From Cohnella mopanensis (GTDB lineage Bacteria; Bacillota; Bacilli; Paenibacillales; Paenibacillaceae), in contig NZ_JAKRWM010000001.1 of assembly GCF_022352055.1 (NCBI RefSeq), positions 186,001-250,000 on the forward strand: 64,000 nucleotides of DNA. The letters run 5' to 3'. The stretch's first letter is position 1, and the number at the start of each line of letters is the position of its first letter. This document shows positions 47,543 to 56,404 of this stretch, piece by piece. Position numbers and translations under genes: made by a program. The notes beneath the pieces are model-generated. The model made no database searches. It had not been told where the DNA came from and saw only the letters and a list, made by a program, of their open reading frames with translations.

Positions 47543-48526
47543 ATGAAATATCGTCCGCTTGGAAATACGGGTATGAACGTCAGCGAAATAAGCTTCGGAA
47601 CATGGGCGATCGGAGGATCGTGGGGTCAGACGGACGAGAAGGAATCGTTGCGTTCGCTGGACAAAGCGATGGACGAAGGCGTCAACTTTTTCGATACCGC
47701 CGATGTCTATGGCGATGGCAGAAGCGAACGCTTACTATCGCAAGCGACGAAAGGGAAAGAAGAACGGATTCACATCGCGACTAAGTTTTGCAGAGCCGGG
47801 GATATTCACGACCGTGCGACATACTCGGAAGATCGGGTTCGTCAATGGTGCGAAGGCAGCTTGAAACGATTGAACCGCGAAACGATCGATCTCTATCAAA
47901 TTCATTGCCCGCCGCTTGAAATTCTGAAAGAAGGATCCGTATTCGAAGTGTTGGACAAGCTGAAATCCGAGGGGAAAATCCGTTCATACGGCGTCAGCGT
48001 AGAGAGCGTGGAGGAAGGTCTGTTTTGCCTGAATCAGCCGGGAGTGCAAGCGTTGCAGATCATTTTCAATTTGCTGCGCCAGAAGCCTCTTGCACAATTG
48101 CTGCCTAAGGCGAAGCAAAGCGAAGTCGGATTGCTTGTCCGATTGCCGCTTGCGAGCGGTTTATTGACGGGCAAGTTCACGGAAGAGAGCCAATTCGAAG
48201 CCGAGGATCATAGAAACTTTAATCGGGATGGCCAGCAATTTAACGTAGGCGAGACTTTCGCGGGATTACCGTTCGCCAAAGGCGTAAGCCTGTCTCGAGA
48301 GCTAGCTTGGATTGCCGAAGATCGCCAAAGCATGAGCCGCGCGGCTCTTCGCTGGATTCTGGACCAACCGGAAATCTCTTGCGTCATACCCGGCTTCAAG
48401 AACGTTCAGCAAGTAGAGGATAATCTTGCCGCGCAAGCTGTTTCATCGTTTACGGAGTCGGAGTTGGAGCGGTTGAGTTCCTTTTACGTGGAACATGTCC
48501 ATGAACATATTCGTGGTTCATACTAG
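47543..48526 (+). CDS. Aldo/keto reductase
   Basis: This 327-residue NADPH-dependent oxidoreductase of the YajO/YccK-like AKR group begins KYRPLGNTGMNVSEISFGTWAIGG. The catalytic Asp/Tyr lie in NFFDTADVYGDGRSE, the Lys in IATKFCR, and the His in LYQIHCPP, where Cys replaces the more common Trp or Asn. The IRSYGVSVES segment and the C-terminal ISCVIPGFKNVQQVEDN cofactor loop are present. ATG 47543 has AAAGGAG about 10 bases upstream. It is a single gene after the glycogen operon. It is not closely similar to the reductase at 12401. Confidence 0.93.
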   Translation: MKYRPLGNTGMNVSEISFGTWAIGGSWGQTDEKESLRSLDKAMDEGVNFFDTADVYGDGRSERLLSQATKGKEERIHIATKFCRAGDIHDRATYSEDRVRQWCEGSLKRLNRETIDLYQIHCPPLEILKEGSVFEVLDKLKSEGKIRSYGVSVESVEEGLFCLNQPGVQALQIIFNLLRQKPLAQLLPKAKQSEVGLLVRLPLASGLLTGKFTEESQFEAEDHRNFNRDGQQFNVGETFAGLPFAKGVSLSRELAWIAEDRQSMSRAALRWILDQPEISCVIPGFKNVQQVEDNLAAQAVSSFTESELERLSSFYVEHVHEHIRGSY

Positions 48527-48657
48527 GAACATTGCGGTTAAATAGTAGGAGTGCATACACTACCTCTAAGATGATACAACTTGGTAGATTGTTGAGATAA
48601 TGATACAATATGTATAGCGAGGTGGAAAATCAATCGTTAAGGTAGGTGTTACAGGAT

Positions 48658-49377
48658 ATGGAGAAGTTTGACGTGCCGAAATTCTCGAAGCCGATTTTTG
48701 ATCCCTTATTCTACGTTCTCATCGGGACGTCCATATTATGCGCTTTGCTCATTTTCGTCAGGGAACACCAGGAAGTCGATTACAATACGTATCGATTTTT
48801 GCTTTGGAATCTTTTCCTCGCCTGGCTTCCGTTACTCGTTTCGATAATGGCGCTGTTGCTAACCCGAGTTGCTAAAGGAATAGATCTATTGATCGGAATT
48901 CTATTACTAGGAGTAGGTTGGCTCCTGGTTTATCCTAATGCACCTTACTTGACGACTGATTTTATACATTTCGTATCTAACCCTAATTATGACAATCGTA
49001 CATTGACCGATTTGCATTTGTGGTACGATTTGATTTTGTTTTTTCTGTTTTCGTGGTGCGGCTTGCTGTTAGGTTATCTCTCTATGCGTCATTTCCATTC
49101 CATCGTAAGTTATTATCTTAACGAATGGTTCGGGTGGATCTTTGTTCTGGCTGCATCGTTCTTGGGAGGATTCGGGATCTATCTGGGCCGTGTCATCCGA
49201 TTGAATAGCTGGGACGTATTGTTTAATCCTTTCCGTTTAATCGAAGGGGTTTTGGAAGGGATAAGCAAAAATTCAGCTATTTTTACGATCTTGTTCGGCA
49301 TGCTCAACGTAATCGTGTACGTTACGCTTTTCATTATACGAAACAAGCGGCTGCAACAATTCAAAGCTCTGGATTAG
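48658..49377 (+). CDS. DUF1361 membrane protein
   Basis: About 239 residues with seven or so hydrophobic helices (FYVLIGTSILCALLIF, LLWNLFLAWLPLLVSIMALLL, LLIGILLLGVGWLLVYPNAPYLTTDFIHF, LILFFLFSWCGLLLGYLS, IFVLAASFLGGFGIYLGRVIRLNSWDV and a last one near the end). The segments NAPYLTTD and GRVIRLNSWDV are the marks of the DUF1361 family, which has no known function. ATG 48658 was preferred; GTG 48646, four codons earlier, is possible, since both stand near the AAGGTAGG stretch. Confidence 0.85.
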   Translation: MEKFDVPKFSKPIFDPLFYVLIGTSILCALLIFVREHQEVDYNTYRFLLWNLFLAWLPLLVSIMALLLTRVAKGIDLLIGILLLGVGWLLVYPNAPYLTTDFIHFVSNPNYDNRTLTDLHLWYDLILFFLFSWCGLLLGYLSMRHFHSIVSYYLNEWFGWIFVLAASFLGGFGIYLGRVIRLNSWDVLFNPFRLIEGVLEGISKNSAIFTILFGMLNVIVYVTLFIIRNKRLQQFKALD

Positions 49378-49383
49378 GTTGAA

Positions 49384-50223
49384 TCAGGCTAAGGGCGAGG
49401 GGCCGTGAAGCCGTCGATATTTCTCCGGGGTCATGCCTTCCTTCTGGCGGAAAGTAGCGACGAAGTGGCTGGCATCCCTAAATCCGACAGCCTCTCCGAT
49501 CTGGCGAACCGTCCAATCCGGGCGGGAGGGTAGCCATTCCTTCGCCTTGCGAAGCCGGAGTTGAATTAAATAAGCGTACGCGGTCTGGCCGAACAACTCC
49601 CTGAACCTCTCGTTCAATTGACGTTCGCCGATGCTTAATCGTTCCGCCATCTTTGCCAACCCCAGATCGGGGTTGGCATATTCGTTTTCCAGCCAGTCGA
49701 GCAATTGCTGGATACGTTCAAGTCGGCGCGATAAAGACGGGAGATGGTTTTTTCTTCCGTTTGTTTTCAGCAAGGTTAGGAAACGATACAATTCCGCGGA
49801 GCTTTTCCAGCCGGACGGATCCGTGCCGGATTCCGCTAATTGAAGAATTCGTTCCAGCTGCGGCGTAATCTCTTGATCGTCGCGGTCCCATTGTATTTTA
49901 TCGGAAAATGCCCCATGCAAGTCGATCGCAAGGTTAGTCGCCATCGTACCGGTAAAGGTTACATAGTAAGTTTTCCAATTCGCGCTTCTGCCGAAATAGA
50001 AGTGCTGGATATGAGGGTGCAGCAGAACGCCGGAGCGTTCGGGAAGCTTGAAGACAGTTCCTTGAACGTTAATCTCCCCTTCGCCTTCGATCGTTTGCAG
50101 CCAGTGAAAGCAAGGGTATCCCTCGGGACGGTGAATATACTCTTGTTCGGGGTTAATGCCGATCGTTTCCATCTGTAAGGGCAACGACTCGGACGGAATA
50201 GGGTAGACGGCTCGGCGTAACAT
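49384..50223 (-). CDS. AraC-family regulator divergent from the GH42 gene
   Basis: This 279-residue protein has an N-terminal cupin-like domain (HRPEGYPCFHWLQTIEGEGEINVQGTVFKLPERSGVLLHPHIQHFYFG) and a C-terminal AraC domain (LGLAKMAERLSIGERQLNERFRELFG and VRQIGEAVGFRDASHFVATFRQKEGMTPEKYRR). ATG 50223 has GGAGG about 7 bases upstream. It is a paralogue of the regulator at 31055 in sequence layout (RPEG-P-F-WLQ in both) and in position, divergent from a beta-galactosidase gene 120 bases away. It presumably activates that gene. It converges on the DUF1361 gene with only 6 bases between them. Confidence 0.92.
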   Translation of the reverse strand: MLRRAVYPIPSESLPLQMETIGINPEQEYIHRPEGYPCFHWLQTIEGEGEINVQGTVFKLPERSGVLLHPHIQHFYFGRSANWKTYYVTFTGTMATNLAIDLHGAFSDKIQWDRDDQEITPQLERILQLAESGTDPSGWKSSAELYRFLTLLKTNGRKNHLPSLSRRLERIQQLLDWLENEYANPDLGLAKMAERLSIGERQLNERFRELFGQTAYAYLIQLRLRKAKEWLPSRPDWTVRQIGEAVGFRDASHFVATFRQKEGMTPEKYRRLHGPSPLA

Positions 50224-50343
50224 CGTTGAACCTCCATATTGTTATATGTGATTTCGCTTTTATTATATAGGATAGCGGATTAATTAAACTTATAATAGGG
50301 GTAGAAACGACATTTTACCACATTGTGAATATGAGGTGTCCGA

Positions 50344-52389
50344 ATGATTAACGCTAAAAAACCGAAGATCTGGTACGGCGGAGATTACAATCCCGATCAA
50401 TGGGAGAAGCCGGTCTGGGATGAAGATTTAAGAATGTTTAAGCTAGCGGGAATCGATGTAGCCACGTTAAACGTATTCGCATGGGCTAACAATCAACCCG
50501 ATGAAAATACTTATGAATTCGGCTGGCTCGACGAAATGATGGACAAGCTGCATGCGGACGGAGTCGGCGTATGTTTGGCGACGAGCACGGCGGCTCACCC
50601 GGCTTGGATGGCGAAAAAATATCCGGACGTCCTTCGCGTCGATTTCGACGGCCGCAAGCGGAAATTCGGCGGTCGCCATAACTCTTGCCCGAACAGTCCG
50701 ACCTATCGGAAGTATTCGGCGCGAATGGCGGAGAAGCTAGCGGAGCGTTATAAGGATCATCCCGCGCTGCTCATCTGGCATATTTCCAACGAGTATGGCG
50801 GCTATTGCTATTGCGAGAATTGCGCGGAAGCATTCCGCGTATGGCTGAAAGAGCGTTATGGCTCGATCGAGGCCGTTAATAAAGCTTGGAACGCCAGCTT
50901 CTGGGGACATACGTTCTATGATTGGGACGAGATCGTACCCCCGAATTCGCTGAGCGAGGAGTGGAGAAGCTGGAACGGACGCACGGCGACGAATTTCCAA
51001 GGCATCTCGCTCGATTACTGCCGTTTCCAATCCGACAGCCTGCTTGAAGCTTACAAGCTGGAATACGATGCGGTTAAGAAGATTACTCCTAACATTCCGG
51101 TGACGACGAATCTTATGGGCGCGTTCAAGGAACTGGACTACCATAAATGGGCGAAACACATGGACGTCGTATCGTGGGACAACTACCCGTCCTTGGATAC
51201 ACCTTACAGCTACACGGCCATGATGCACGATTTAATGCGCGGGCTTAAAGGCGGCCAACCCTTCATGCTGATGGAGCAGACCCCTAGCCAACAGAACTGG
51301 CAGCCCTATAACTCCTTGAAACGTCCGGGCGTCATGAGATTGTGGAGCTATCAGGCGGTTGCCCGCGGCGCGGATACGGTCATGTTCTTTCAATTGCGCC
51401 GTTCTATCGGTGCTTGCGAGAAGTACCACGGCGCGGTTATTGAGCATGTCGGCCACGAGAATACGCGAGTATTCCGGGAATGCGCGGAGCTAGGGTCGGA
51501 ATTGGTTAAGCTGGGAGATTCGATTCTGGATGCTCGCGTCCAAGCGAAGGTCGCCATCTTATTCGATTGGGAAAACTGGTGGGCGGTGGAATTGTCCAGC
51601 GGCCCGACCATCGCATTGAAATACGTGGATGAGCTGCACAAATACTACGACGCGCTTTATCAGGCGAATATCGCCGTCGACGTTGTCGGCGTGGATGCGG
51701 ATCTGAGCGGCTACGATCTCGTCATCGCGCCTGTGATGTACATGGTTAAGCCGGGCGTCGCCAACAAGCTTGAAGCTTACGTTCAAGGCGGCGGCACGTT
51801 CATTACGACTTATTTCAGCGGTATCGTTAACGAGAACGATATCGTTACGCTTGGCGGATATCCGGGAGAGCTTCGGAAATTGCTTGGCATCTGGTCGGAA
51901 GAAATCGATGCGTTGCTGCCTACGCAAAGCAATCGGTTTATTATGAAATCGCCTTCGCAAGGGCTGAAGGAATCTTACGGCTGCGGAATGCTCTGCGATC
52001 TGATTCATTCGGAAGGCGCTGCAGTAGTCGCCGAGTACGGGGAAGACTTCTACAAAGGGATGCCGGCGCTGACGGTGAATGCGTTCGGGGCAGGGGAAGC
52101 TTGGTACATGGCGACCAGCCCGGAAGCGGCATTCTTGCAAGATTGGCTGCCTAAGTTGTGCGCTTCTCGAGGTATAGAGCCGTTAGTTGCATCTTCTCCG
52201 GTGGGCATCGAAACATCGTTGCGAGAAAAGGGCGGCGTTAAGTATTTGTTCGTCTTGAACCATAACGCCGAAGCTTCCAAAGTTTCCTTGGGGCAACAAG
52301 CCGGAATCGATCTGCTCACCGAAATGCGCCTTACAGGCGATGTGGAGCTGGCGGGTCGGGACTTATGGATCATTAAATTAGACGCATAA
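50344..52389 (+). CDS. Beta-galactosidase, GH42 family
   Basis: This 681-residue cytoplasmic enzyme acts on beta-galactosides, in this family often short galacto-oligosaccharides from pectin or arabinogalactan. IWYGGDYNPDQW starts the barrel. The acid/base is Glu150 in LIWHISNEYGGYCYCENC and the nucleophile is Glu311 in FMLMEQTPSQQNW. The Cys residues next to Glu150 (CYCENC) together with an upstream Cys form the zinc cluster known in GH42. Trimerisation and C-terminal beta domains follow. ATG 50344 has GAGGTG 6-7 bases upstream and a TATAAT box lies near 50292. A terminator follows. Confidence 0.96.
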   Translation: MINAKKPKIWYGGDYNPDQWEKPVWDEDLRMFKLAGIDVATLNVFAWANNQPDENTYEFGWLDEMMDKLHADGVGVCLATSTAAHPAWMAKKYPDVLRVDFDGRKRKFGGRHNSCPNSPTYRKYSARMAEKLAERYKDHPALLIWHISNEYGGYCYCENCAEAFRVWLKERYGSIEAVNKAWNASFWGHTFYDWDEIVPPNSLSEEWRSWNGRTATNFQGISLDYCRFQSDSLLEAYKLEYDAVKKITPNIPVTTNLMGAFKELDYHKWAKHMDVVSWDNYPSLDTPYSYTAMMHDLMRGLKGGQPFMLMEQTPSQQNWQPYNSLKRPGVMRLWSYQAVARGADTVMFFQLRRSIGACEKYHGAVIEHVGHENTRVFRECAELGSELVKLGDSILDARVQAKVAILFDWENWWAVELSSGPTIALKYVDELHKYYDALYQANIAVDVVGVDADLSGYDLVIAPVMYMVKPGVANKLEAYVQGGGTFITTYFSGIVNENDIVTLGGYPGELRKLLGIWSEEIDALLPTQSNRFIMKSPSQGLKESYGCGMLCDLIHSEGAAVVAEYGEDFYKGMPALTVNAFGAGEAWYMATSPEAAFLQDWLPKLCASRGIEPLVASSPVGIETSLREKGGVKYLFVLNHNAEASKVSLGQQAGIDLLTEMRLTGDVELAGRDLWIIKLDA

Positions 52390-52405
52390 GGTTAAGAAAG
52401 TCAAT

Positions 52406-52449
52406 AACTCCTCCTGTTTGCCGATTCCGGCAGCGGAGGAGTTGTTTTC
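52406..52449 (+). terminator. Terminator after the GH42 gene
   Basis: AACTCCTCC (52406-52414) pairs with GGAGGAGTT (52435-52443), with TTTTC downstream and an inner GCCG/CGGC pairing. Confidence 0.8.
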
Positions 52450-52532
52450 TGTCCGTCGTAATTTCAGACTTATGGAACCATGATTAATGGTGCGCCGTAT
52501 GAGATAATAGGCAGTAGAGAGGAGTGATTAGG

Positions 52533-53081
52533 ATGAGCTTTTTTAAGAAATTGACGGATACGGTTAGCAAAGGGGTATCGACGGCGACGGAGAAGGCGCA
52601 GCAAACGGTCGAGATCACCAGGTTAAACGCGCAAATATCCGGCAAACGCAAGGAAATCGATAAATTGTTCGCATCCATAGGCGAATCCGTATACGAAGGT
52701 TATCAAGCGCACGACTTGTCGTTGGCGCAATCGAAGGTCATTCCGAAGTGCGAGGAGATTACCGCGATCCATGTGGAAATCGCCGCGCTGAACGATCGGA
52801 TCAAATCGATTCGCAACGAGAAGGATTGCGTATGCGGCAAACGGTTGCCCGAGGATACTCGTTTCTGTCCTGCATGCGGCAATCGGTTCCCCGATCCGAT
52901 CCCAGTCGAGTTGGAGAAGACCCCCGTACAAGTCGATCCGTACGTACCAGACGAGCTGGATTCGGAGCAATCGGATGCGCCGAGCGTCGCGACCGACCAA
53001 CGCCAAATATGCAACAGCTGCGGCACGCCTTTATACGCGGATAGTCACTTCTGCCCGGCATGCGGCGAACCGACTCGCTAA
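52533..53081 (+). CDS. Double zinc-ribbon protein with N-terminal coiled coil
   Basis: This 182-residue protein starts with an amphipathic helix (FFKKLTDTVSKGVSTATEKAQQTVEITRLNAQISGKRKEIDKLFASIGESVYEGY) that looks like a coiled coil. It then has one CxC...CxxC ribbon (CVCGKRLPEDTRFCPACGNRF) and, after an acidic linker, a second CxxC...CxxC ribbon at the end (CNSCGTPLYADSHFCPACG). Such proteins are common in Firmicutes; their function is unknown. ATG 52533 has GAGAGGAG about 9 bases upstream. Confidence 0.85.
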   Translation: MSFFKKLTDTVSKGVSTATEKAQQTVEITRLNAQISGKRKEIDKLFASIGESVYEGYQAHDLSLAQSKVIPKCEEITAIHVEIAALNDRIKSIRNEKDCVCGKRLPEDTRFCPACGNRFPDPIPVELEKTPVQVDPYVPDELDSEQSDAPSVATDQRQICNSCGTPLYADSHFCPACGEPTR

Positions 53082-53094
53082 ACCAACCAAGAAG

Positions 53095-53137
53095 AGCCCC
53101 GATGTTCAACGTTCGCATGAACGTAAACATCGGGGCT
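53095..53137. terminator. Bidirectional terminator
   Basis: AGCCCCGATGTT and AACATCGGGGCT are perfect 12-bp arms, with an inner ACGTTC/GAACGT stem. They lie between the convergent zinc-ribbon and permease genes. Confidence 0.88.
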
Positions 53138-53141
53138 TTTA

Positions 53142-53975
53142 TTATTCCTTGACCGCTCCAGCGGTAATTCCCGAAAAAACGTACCGTTGGAGGAACAAGT
53201 ATAGCAGCAAAGTCGGAATCAATACGATAAGGATGGCTGCGGACAGTTGCTCGAAGCTAGAAGCTCTTTGCCCTACGAACGACATGAGGGAAGTCGATAA
53301 CGTATGCAGCTCTTTGGAAGGCATGTACAAATACGGAATATACATATCGTTCATAATATCTACCGCTTTAATGATGCCAAGAGTTGCGGACGCCGGCAAC
53401 AGCAATGGAAACAAGATGCGCGTGAAAATACTGATGTAGGACGCTCCGTCGATCATTGCGCTCTCATCCAGCTGCGAAGAAATTTTCTCGATGAATTGCA
53501 GGAAGATGAAAATTTGCAACAGATCGGTTCCGGCGTAAATGAGGAGCGGCGCGCCGAGCGAATCATACAAACCGAAGCTCTTGATGATCTGAAACCGCGC
53601 GACTTCCGTCGTGTAGAAGGGAACGACCATGGCGACGATGAACATGCCCATGATTACCTTCTTGAAGCGAAAATCGAAACGATTCAGAACATAGGCCGTC
53701 ATCGCGCCGAGAATCGTGTTCAAGATGACGCTGACCAAGACGAGTATGCCCGTATTTTTGAATCCGATCAGCATGTTTCCTTTTTCGAACGCCGACTTCA
53801 AATTATCGAAGCTCCAAACTTTGGGCAAAGCGAGAGGGGAAGAGTTCATTAGATCCCCGGGCGACTTGAAAGCCGTGAAGACGTTGATCAGGATCGGAAA
53901 AAGAACGATCGCGGTGATGAATGCGAATAAGAGATACAGTAGAGGCAGGGAGCGGGTTTGATAGTTATGCTTCAT
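53142..53975 (-). CDS. Carbohydrate ABC importer permease (MalG/MsmG type)
   Basis: This 277-residue inner-membrane subunit of a CUT1 importer has six helices. The coupling EAA loop reads EKISSQLDESAMIDGASYISIFTRILFPLLLPA, where the conserved Asp-Gly lies in IDGAS. ATG 53975 has AAGGGGAC about 6 bases upstream, and the gene follows the MalF-type permease gene by 2 bases. No ATPase gene is in this operon. In Bacillales such importers share a common ATPase (MsmX-like) encoded elsewhere. Last gene of the minus-strand operon. Confidence 0.95.
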   Translation of the reverse strand: MKHNYQTRSLPLLYLLFAFITAIVLFPILINVFTAFKSPGDLMNSSPLALPKVWSFDNLKSAFEKGNMLIGFKNTGILVLVSVILNTILGAMTAYVLNRFDFRFKKVIMGMFIVAMVVPFYTTEVARFQIIKSFGLYDSLGAPLLIYAGTDLLQIFIFLQFIEKISSQLDESAMIDGASYISIFTRILFPLLLPASATLGIIKAVDIMNDMYIPYLYMPSKELHTLSTSLMSFVGQRASSFEQLSAAILIVLIPTLLLYLFLQRYVFSGITAGAVKE

Positions 53976-53977
53976 GA

Positions 53978-54853
53978 TTAGTCCCCTTTCCCTTTGAACA
54001 ATTTGCCCTGGAAGTAACTGAACACGATGATCATCAACATAAGAATGATGGCGAGCGATGAAGCAAGTCCGTAGTTGTTGTATTTAAATGCCGTTTGGAT
54101 GGTATATACCGTAAAGGTCGTACTCGCAAGCCCCGGACCGCCTTGGGTCATCAGGAACGGAATATCGAACACTTGCAAGGCGCCCCGGACGTTCAAGAAC
54201 AGGACGATCTCCATCACCCGGGAAATGCCCGGAAGCGTGATGTGCACGAATTTTTTAAGCGGGCCGGCACCATCGATCGTAGCGGCTTCGTACAAGTCGT
54301 TCGGGATCGATTGCAGCCCGGCGAGAAACAAGATAACGTGCAAACCGCTGAATCTCCACAAGGAAACGACTATTAGCGAATAGTTCACGACACCTTTGTC
54401 GCTTAGCCAGTTTTGAATCCAGCTTTCTAATCCGATGGACTCGAGCAACGAGTTAATCGGGCCGTTGATCGGGTTGTAGAGGAAGCTGAACAAGTAGGCG
54501 ACGGCAACGCCGTTCAAGATATAAGGCATAAAAACGATGGAGCGGAAGAAGTTGCTTGCCCGCATCTTGTTATTCAGGAATACGGCTATCATGACTTCTA
54601 GCGGAATGAAGATCGCATGGATCCCGAAATATAAGAAATTGTTCGTTAACGCCTTCCATACATCCGGATTTTTGAATGCGGCGATATAATTTTCTAGTCC
54701 AACGTAATGAAAGCTTTTGCTGATTCCGTTCCAATCCGTTAAGCTGAATTGCAGCAATCGAAGCGATGGATAGAGCAGGAATAGGAGAAGCAAGCTGACC
54801 GGTATGAACAGAAATGAGACGATAACCAGCTTCTTTTGCAAAGAATAACTCAT
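53978..54853 (-). CDS. Carbohydrate ABC importer permease (MalF/MsmF type)
   Basis: This 291-residue CUT1 permease has six helices and an EAA loop (IPNDLYEAATIDGAGPLKKFVHITLPGISRV). The starting helix VIVSFLFIPVSLLLLFLLYPSLRLLQFSLTDW is typical. ATG 54853 has AAGGGG 9 bases upstream. It pairs with the MalG-type subunit encoded directly after it. The 98-base gap to the binding-protein gene upstream contains a 9-bp hairpin that may lower expression of the permeases relative to the binding protein. Confidence 0.95.
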   Translation of the reverse strand: MSYSLQKKLVIVSFLFIPVSLLLLFLLYPSLRLLQFSLTDWNGISKSFHYVGLENYIAAFKNPDVWKALTNNFLYFGIHAIFIPLEVMIAVFLNNKMRASNFFRSIVFMPYILNGVAVAYLFSFLYNPINGPINSLLESIGLESWIQNWLSDKGVVNYSLIVVSLWRFSGLHVILFLAGLQSIPNDLYEAATIDGAGPLKKFVHITLPGISRVMEIVLFLNVRGALQVFDIPFLMTQGGPGLASTTFTVYTIQTAFKYNNYGLASSLAIILMLMIIVFSYFQGKLFKGKGD

Positions 54854-54873
54854 TCCACATCCCCTTAATCATT

Positions 54874-54903
54874 GGGAGAAAGCCTCTTGCGAGACTTTCT
54901 CCC
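54874..54903 (-). promoter_or_regulatory. Hairpin between binding-protein and permease genes
   Basis: GGGAGAAAG (54874-54882) and CTTTCTCCC (54895-54903) form a perfect 9-bp stem with a 12-base loop. It has no strong T run on the minus strand. Position and strength suit partial termination or mRNA 3'-end protection of the binding-protein message. Confidence 0.5.
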
Positions 54904-54951
54904 GTCGTAATGGTTTCTTATATGTGTATAGAGGCTAGCGGTTGAGCTTCA

Positions 54952-56277
54952 TTATTTGGAAGCTTTGGCTTTCGCCCATTTAGCGTTCAGATCGGGCAGG
55001 ATTACATCTACTTTTTTTCCTGCCATCATGTCTTGGCCGATCGCCTTAACGTCTAATTGAATGGCGTTCGTAATTCTTGTATACTCCGCGTCACCCGGAA
55101 TGTAACTGAATGCTTCGTTCTTGTTGTTTGCGAAGAACGAGTTCAGGAACGGGACGTTAGATTCCACGCCTTCGAACGTGGATACGAGCTTCTGGGCGTC
55201 GATGTAAGTTTGATAAACGTCAGGGGAGAAGAACCAATTCAGGAACGCTTTAGCTTCTTCTTGTTTAGCCGAGCCGTTCGTAATGCCGTAGAAGTGATCG
55301 GTGAACATCATGAGCTTAAGCGGTTCGCTTTCCGAATCGCGGTAAGGCATCGGGAACGCGGCCAAGTCGTCGATATTGCCGACCTTGGACTCGTAAGTAG
55401 GCGCGAACCATGATCCGGCGGCAACGACTGCTGCCTGCTTGGAAGAGAATAAGTCGGTTGCTTGATCCCAACTGATGCCTAGCGGGTCTGGTCCCATGAC
55501 GTTGATGGAGTACAGCTGCTCAATTTGTTTATAGGCTTTATGGAACGGCTTGCCTTCGGAGAAAGGTTGATCGTCTTTAGCGATATCGCTTAAATAGCTT
55601 TCGGAACCGGATACGATTTGCGGAAGAAATTCGTTGAACGGATAATCCGGCCAAGCGTCCTTGCCGCCCATTGCGTACGGGATATATTTGCTGTTTTCTT
55701 TGATCTTAGACAGAACGTCGAGGAACTGCGGCCAAGTCGTCGGCACTTGCAAATTCAACTCTTGGAAGATGCTCGGATGGTAATAGACGAGTTCGGGAAA
55801 CGCCATCATCGGCACCGCGTATACTTTGCCGTCTATCGCGAATTTATCGGCGTATTTATTTTTGGCTAGATAAGCTTCTCCATCCAGCGGGAGCAACTGC
55901 TCTTGGAAATCGTGCAGCCAATTCGGCTTGAGTCCCATAATGTCGGGGAGCTCGTTACCCGTCGCGCGGACCTTCATCGCTTGAAGATAATCCCCGTCTG
56001 ATTTGAAAGTTTCCAATTCCACTTTTACGTTCGGTGCGACCGCGCTGTATTCTTTGACTTTTTCATCGAGATAAGTAAGGAAATCATTGTTGACGTCCCA
56101 GATCGCCATCTTCAACGTTACTTTGTCTTTTTTGGCCGTTGTCGAAGCTGACGGCGATGCTACCGGAGATGAAGCGGATGATGCGCCTTGTTCATTGTTG
56201 CCGCCGCATGCCGTAAGGACGGTGAATGACGCCAGCATCGCCGTCAGCAACACTGTGATCTTTGACTTTCTTTTCAT
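54952..56277 (-). CDS. Sugar-binding lipoprotein of a CUT1 ABC importer
   Basis: About 441 residues with the lipoprotein signal KRKSKITVLLTAMLASFTVLTAC|GGN, a Ser/Ala-rich spacer, and the extracellular solute-binding protein family 1 fold (VTLKMAIWDVNNDFLTYLDEKVKEYSAVAPNVKVELETFKSDGDYLQAMKVRATGNELPDIM and FSSKQAAVVAAGSWFAPTYE). ATG 56277 has GGGAGGG 9 bases upstream; a start six codons earlier overlaps that site. It is the receptor for an oligosaccharide delivered to the permeases at 53978 and 53142. It lies 127 bases after the response-regulator gene, with a cre-like palindrome in the gap, and so probably has its own promoter as well. Confidence 0.93.
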   Translation of the reverse strand: MKRKSKITVLLTAMLASFTVLTACGGNNEQGASSASSPVASPSASTTAKKDKVTLKMAIWDVNNDFLTYLDEKVKEYSAVAPNVKVELETFKSDGDYLQAMKVRATGNELPDIMGLKPNWLHDFQEQLLPLDGEAYLAKNKYADKFAIDGKVYAVPMMAFPELVYYHPSIFQELNLQVPTTWPQFLDVLSKIKENSKYIPYAMGGKDAWPDYPFNEFLPQIVSGSESYLSDIAKDDQPFSEGKPFHKAYKQIEQLYSINVMGPDPLGISWDQATDLFSSKQAAVVAAGSWFAPTYESKVGNIDDLAAFPMPYRDSESEPLKLMMFTDHFYGITNGSAKQEEAKAFLNWFFSPDVYQTYIDAQKLVSTFEGVESNVPFLNSFFANNKNEAFSYIPGDAEYTRITNAIQLDVKAIGQDMMAGKKVDVILPDLNAKWAKAKASK

Positions 56278-56312
56278 CTTTGTAAACCCTCCCATTTGGT
56301 GTATGTAATCGC

Positions 56313-56340
56313 TTTCGAAAGTGATTGTATCGAGAATGAC
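56313..56340. promoter_or_regulatory. cre-like near-palindrome upstream of the binding-protein gene
   Basis: AATCGCTTTCGAAAGTGATT is a palindrome with one mismatched pair. Its left half also reads ATGTAATCGCTTTCG, which fits the CcpA box with one mismatch. It is a candidate site for CcpA or for the YesN-type regulator encoded upstream. Confidence 0.5.
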
Positions 56341-56404
56341 GGCGCTTTCATATGAACATCCTTGTTCTTTTTTTCTCTCTTTTTATCCTCGATATTGGAG
56401 GGGG

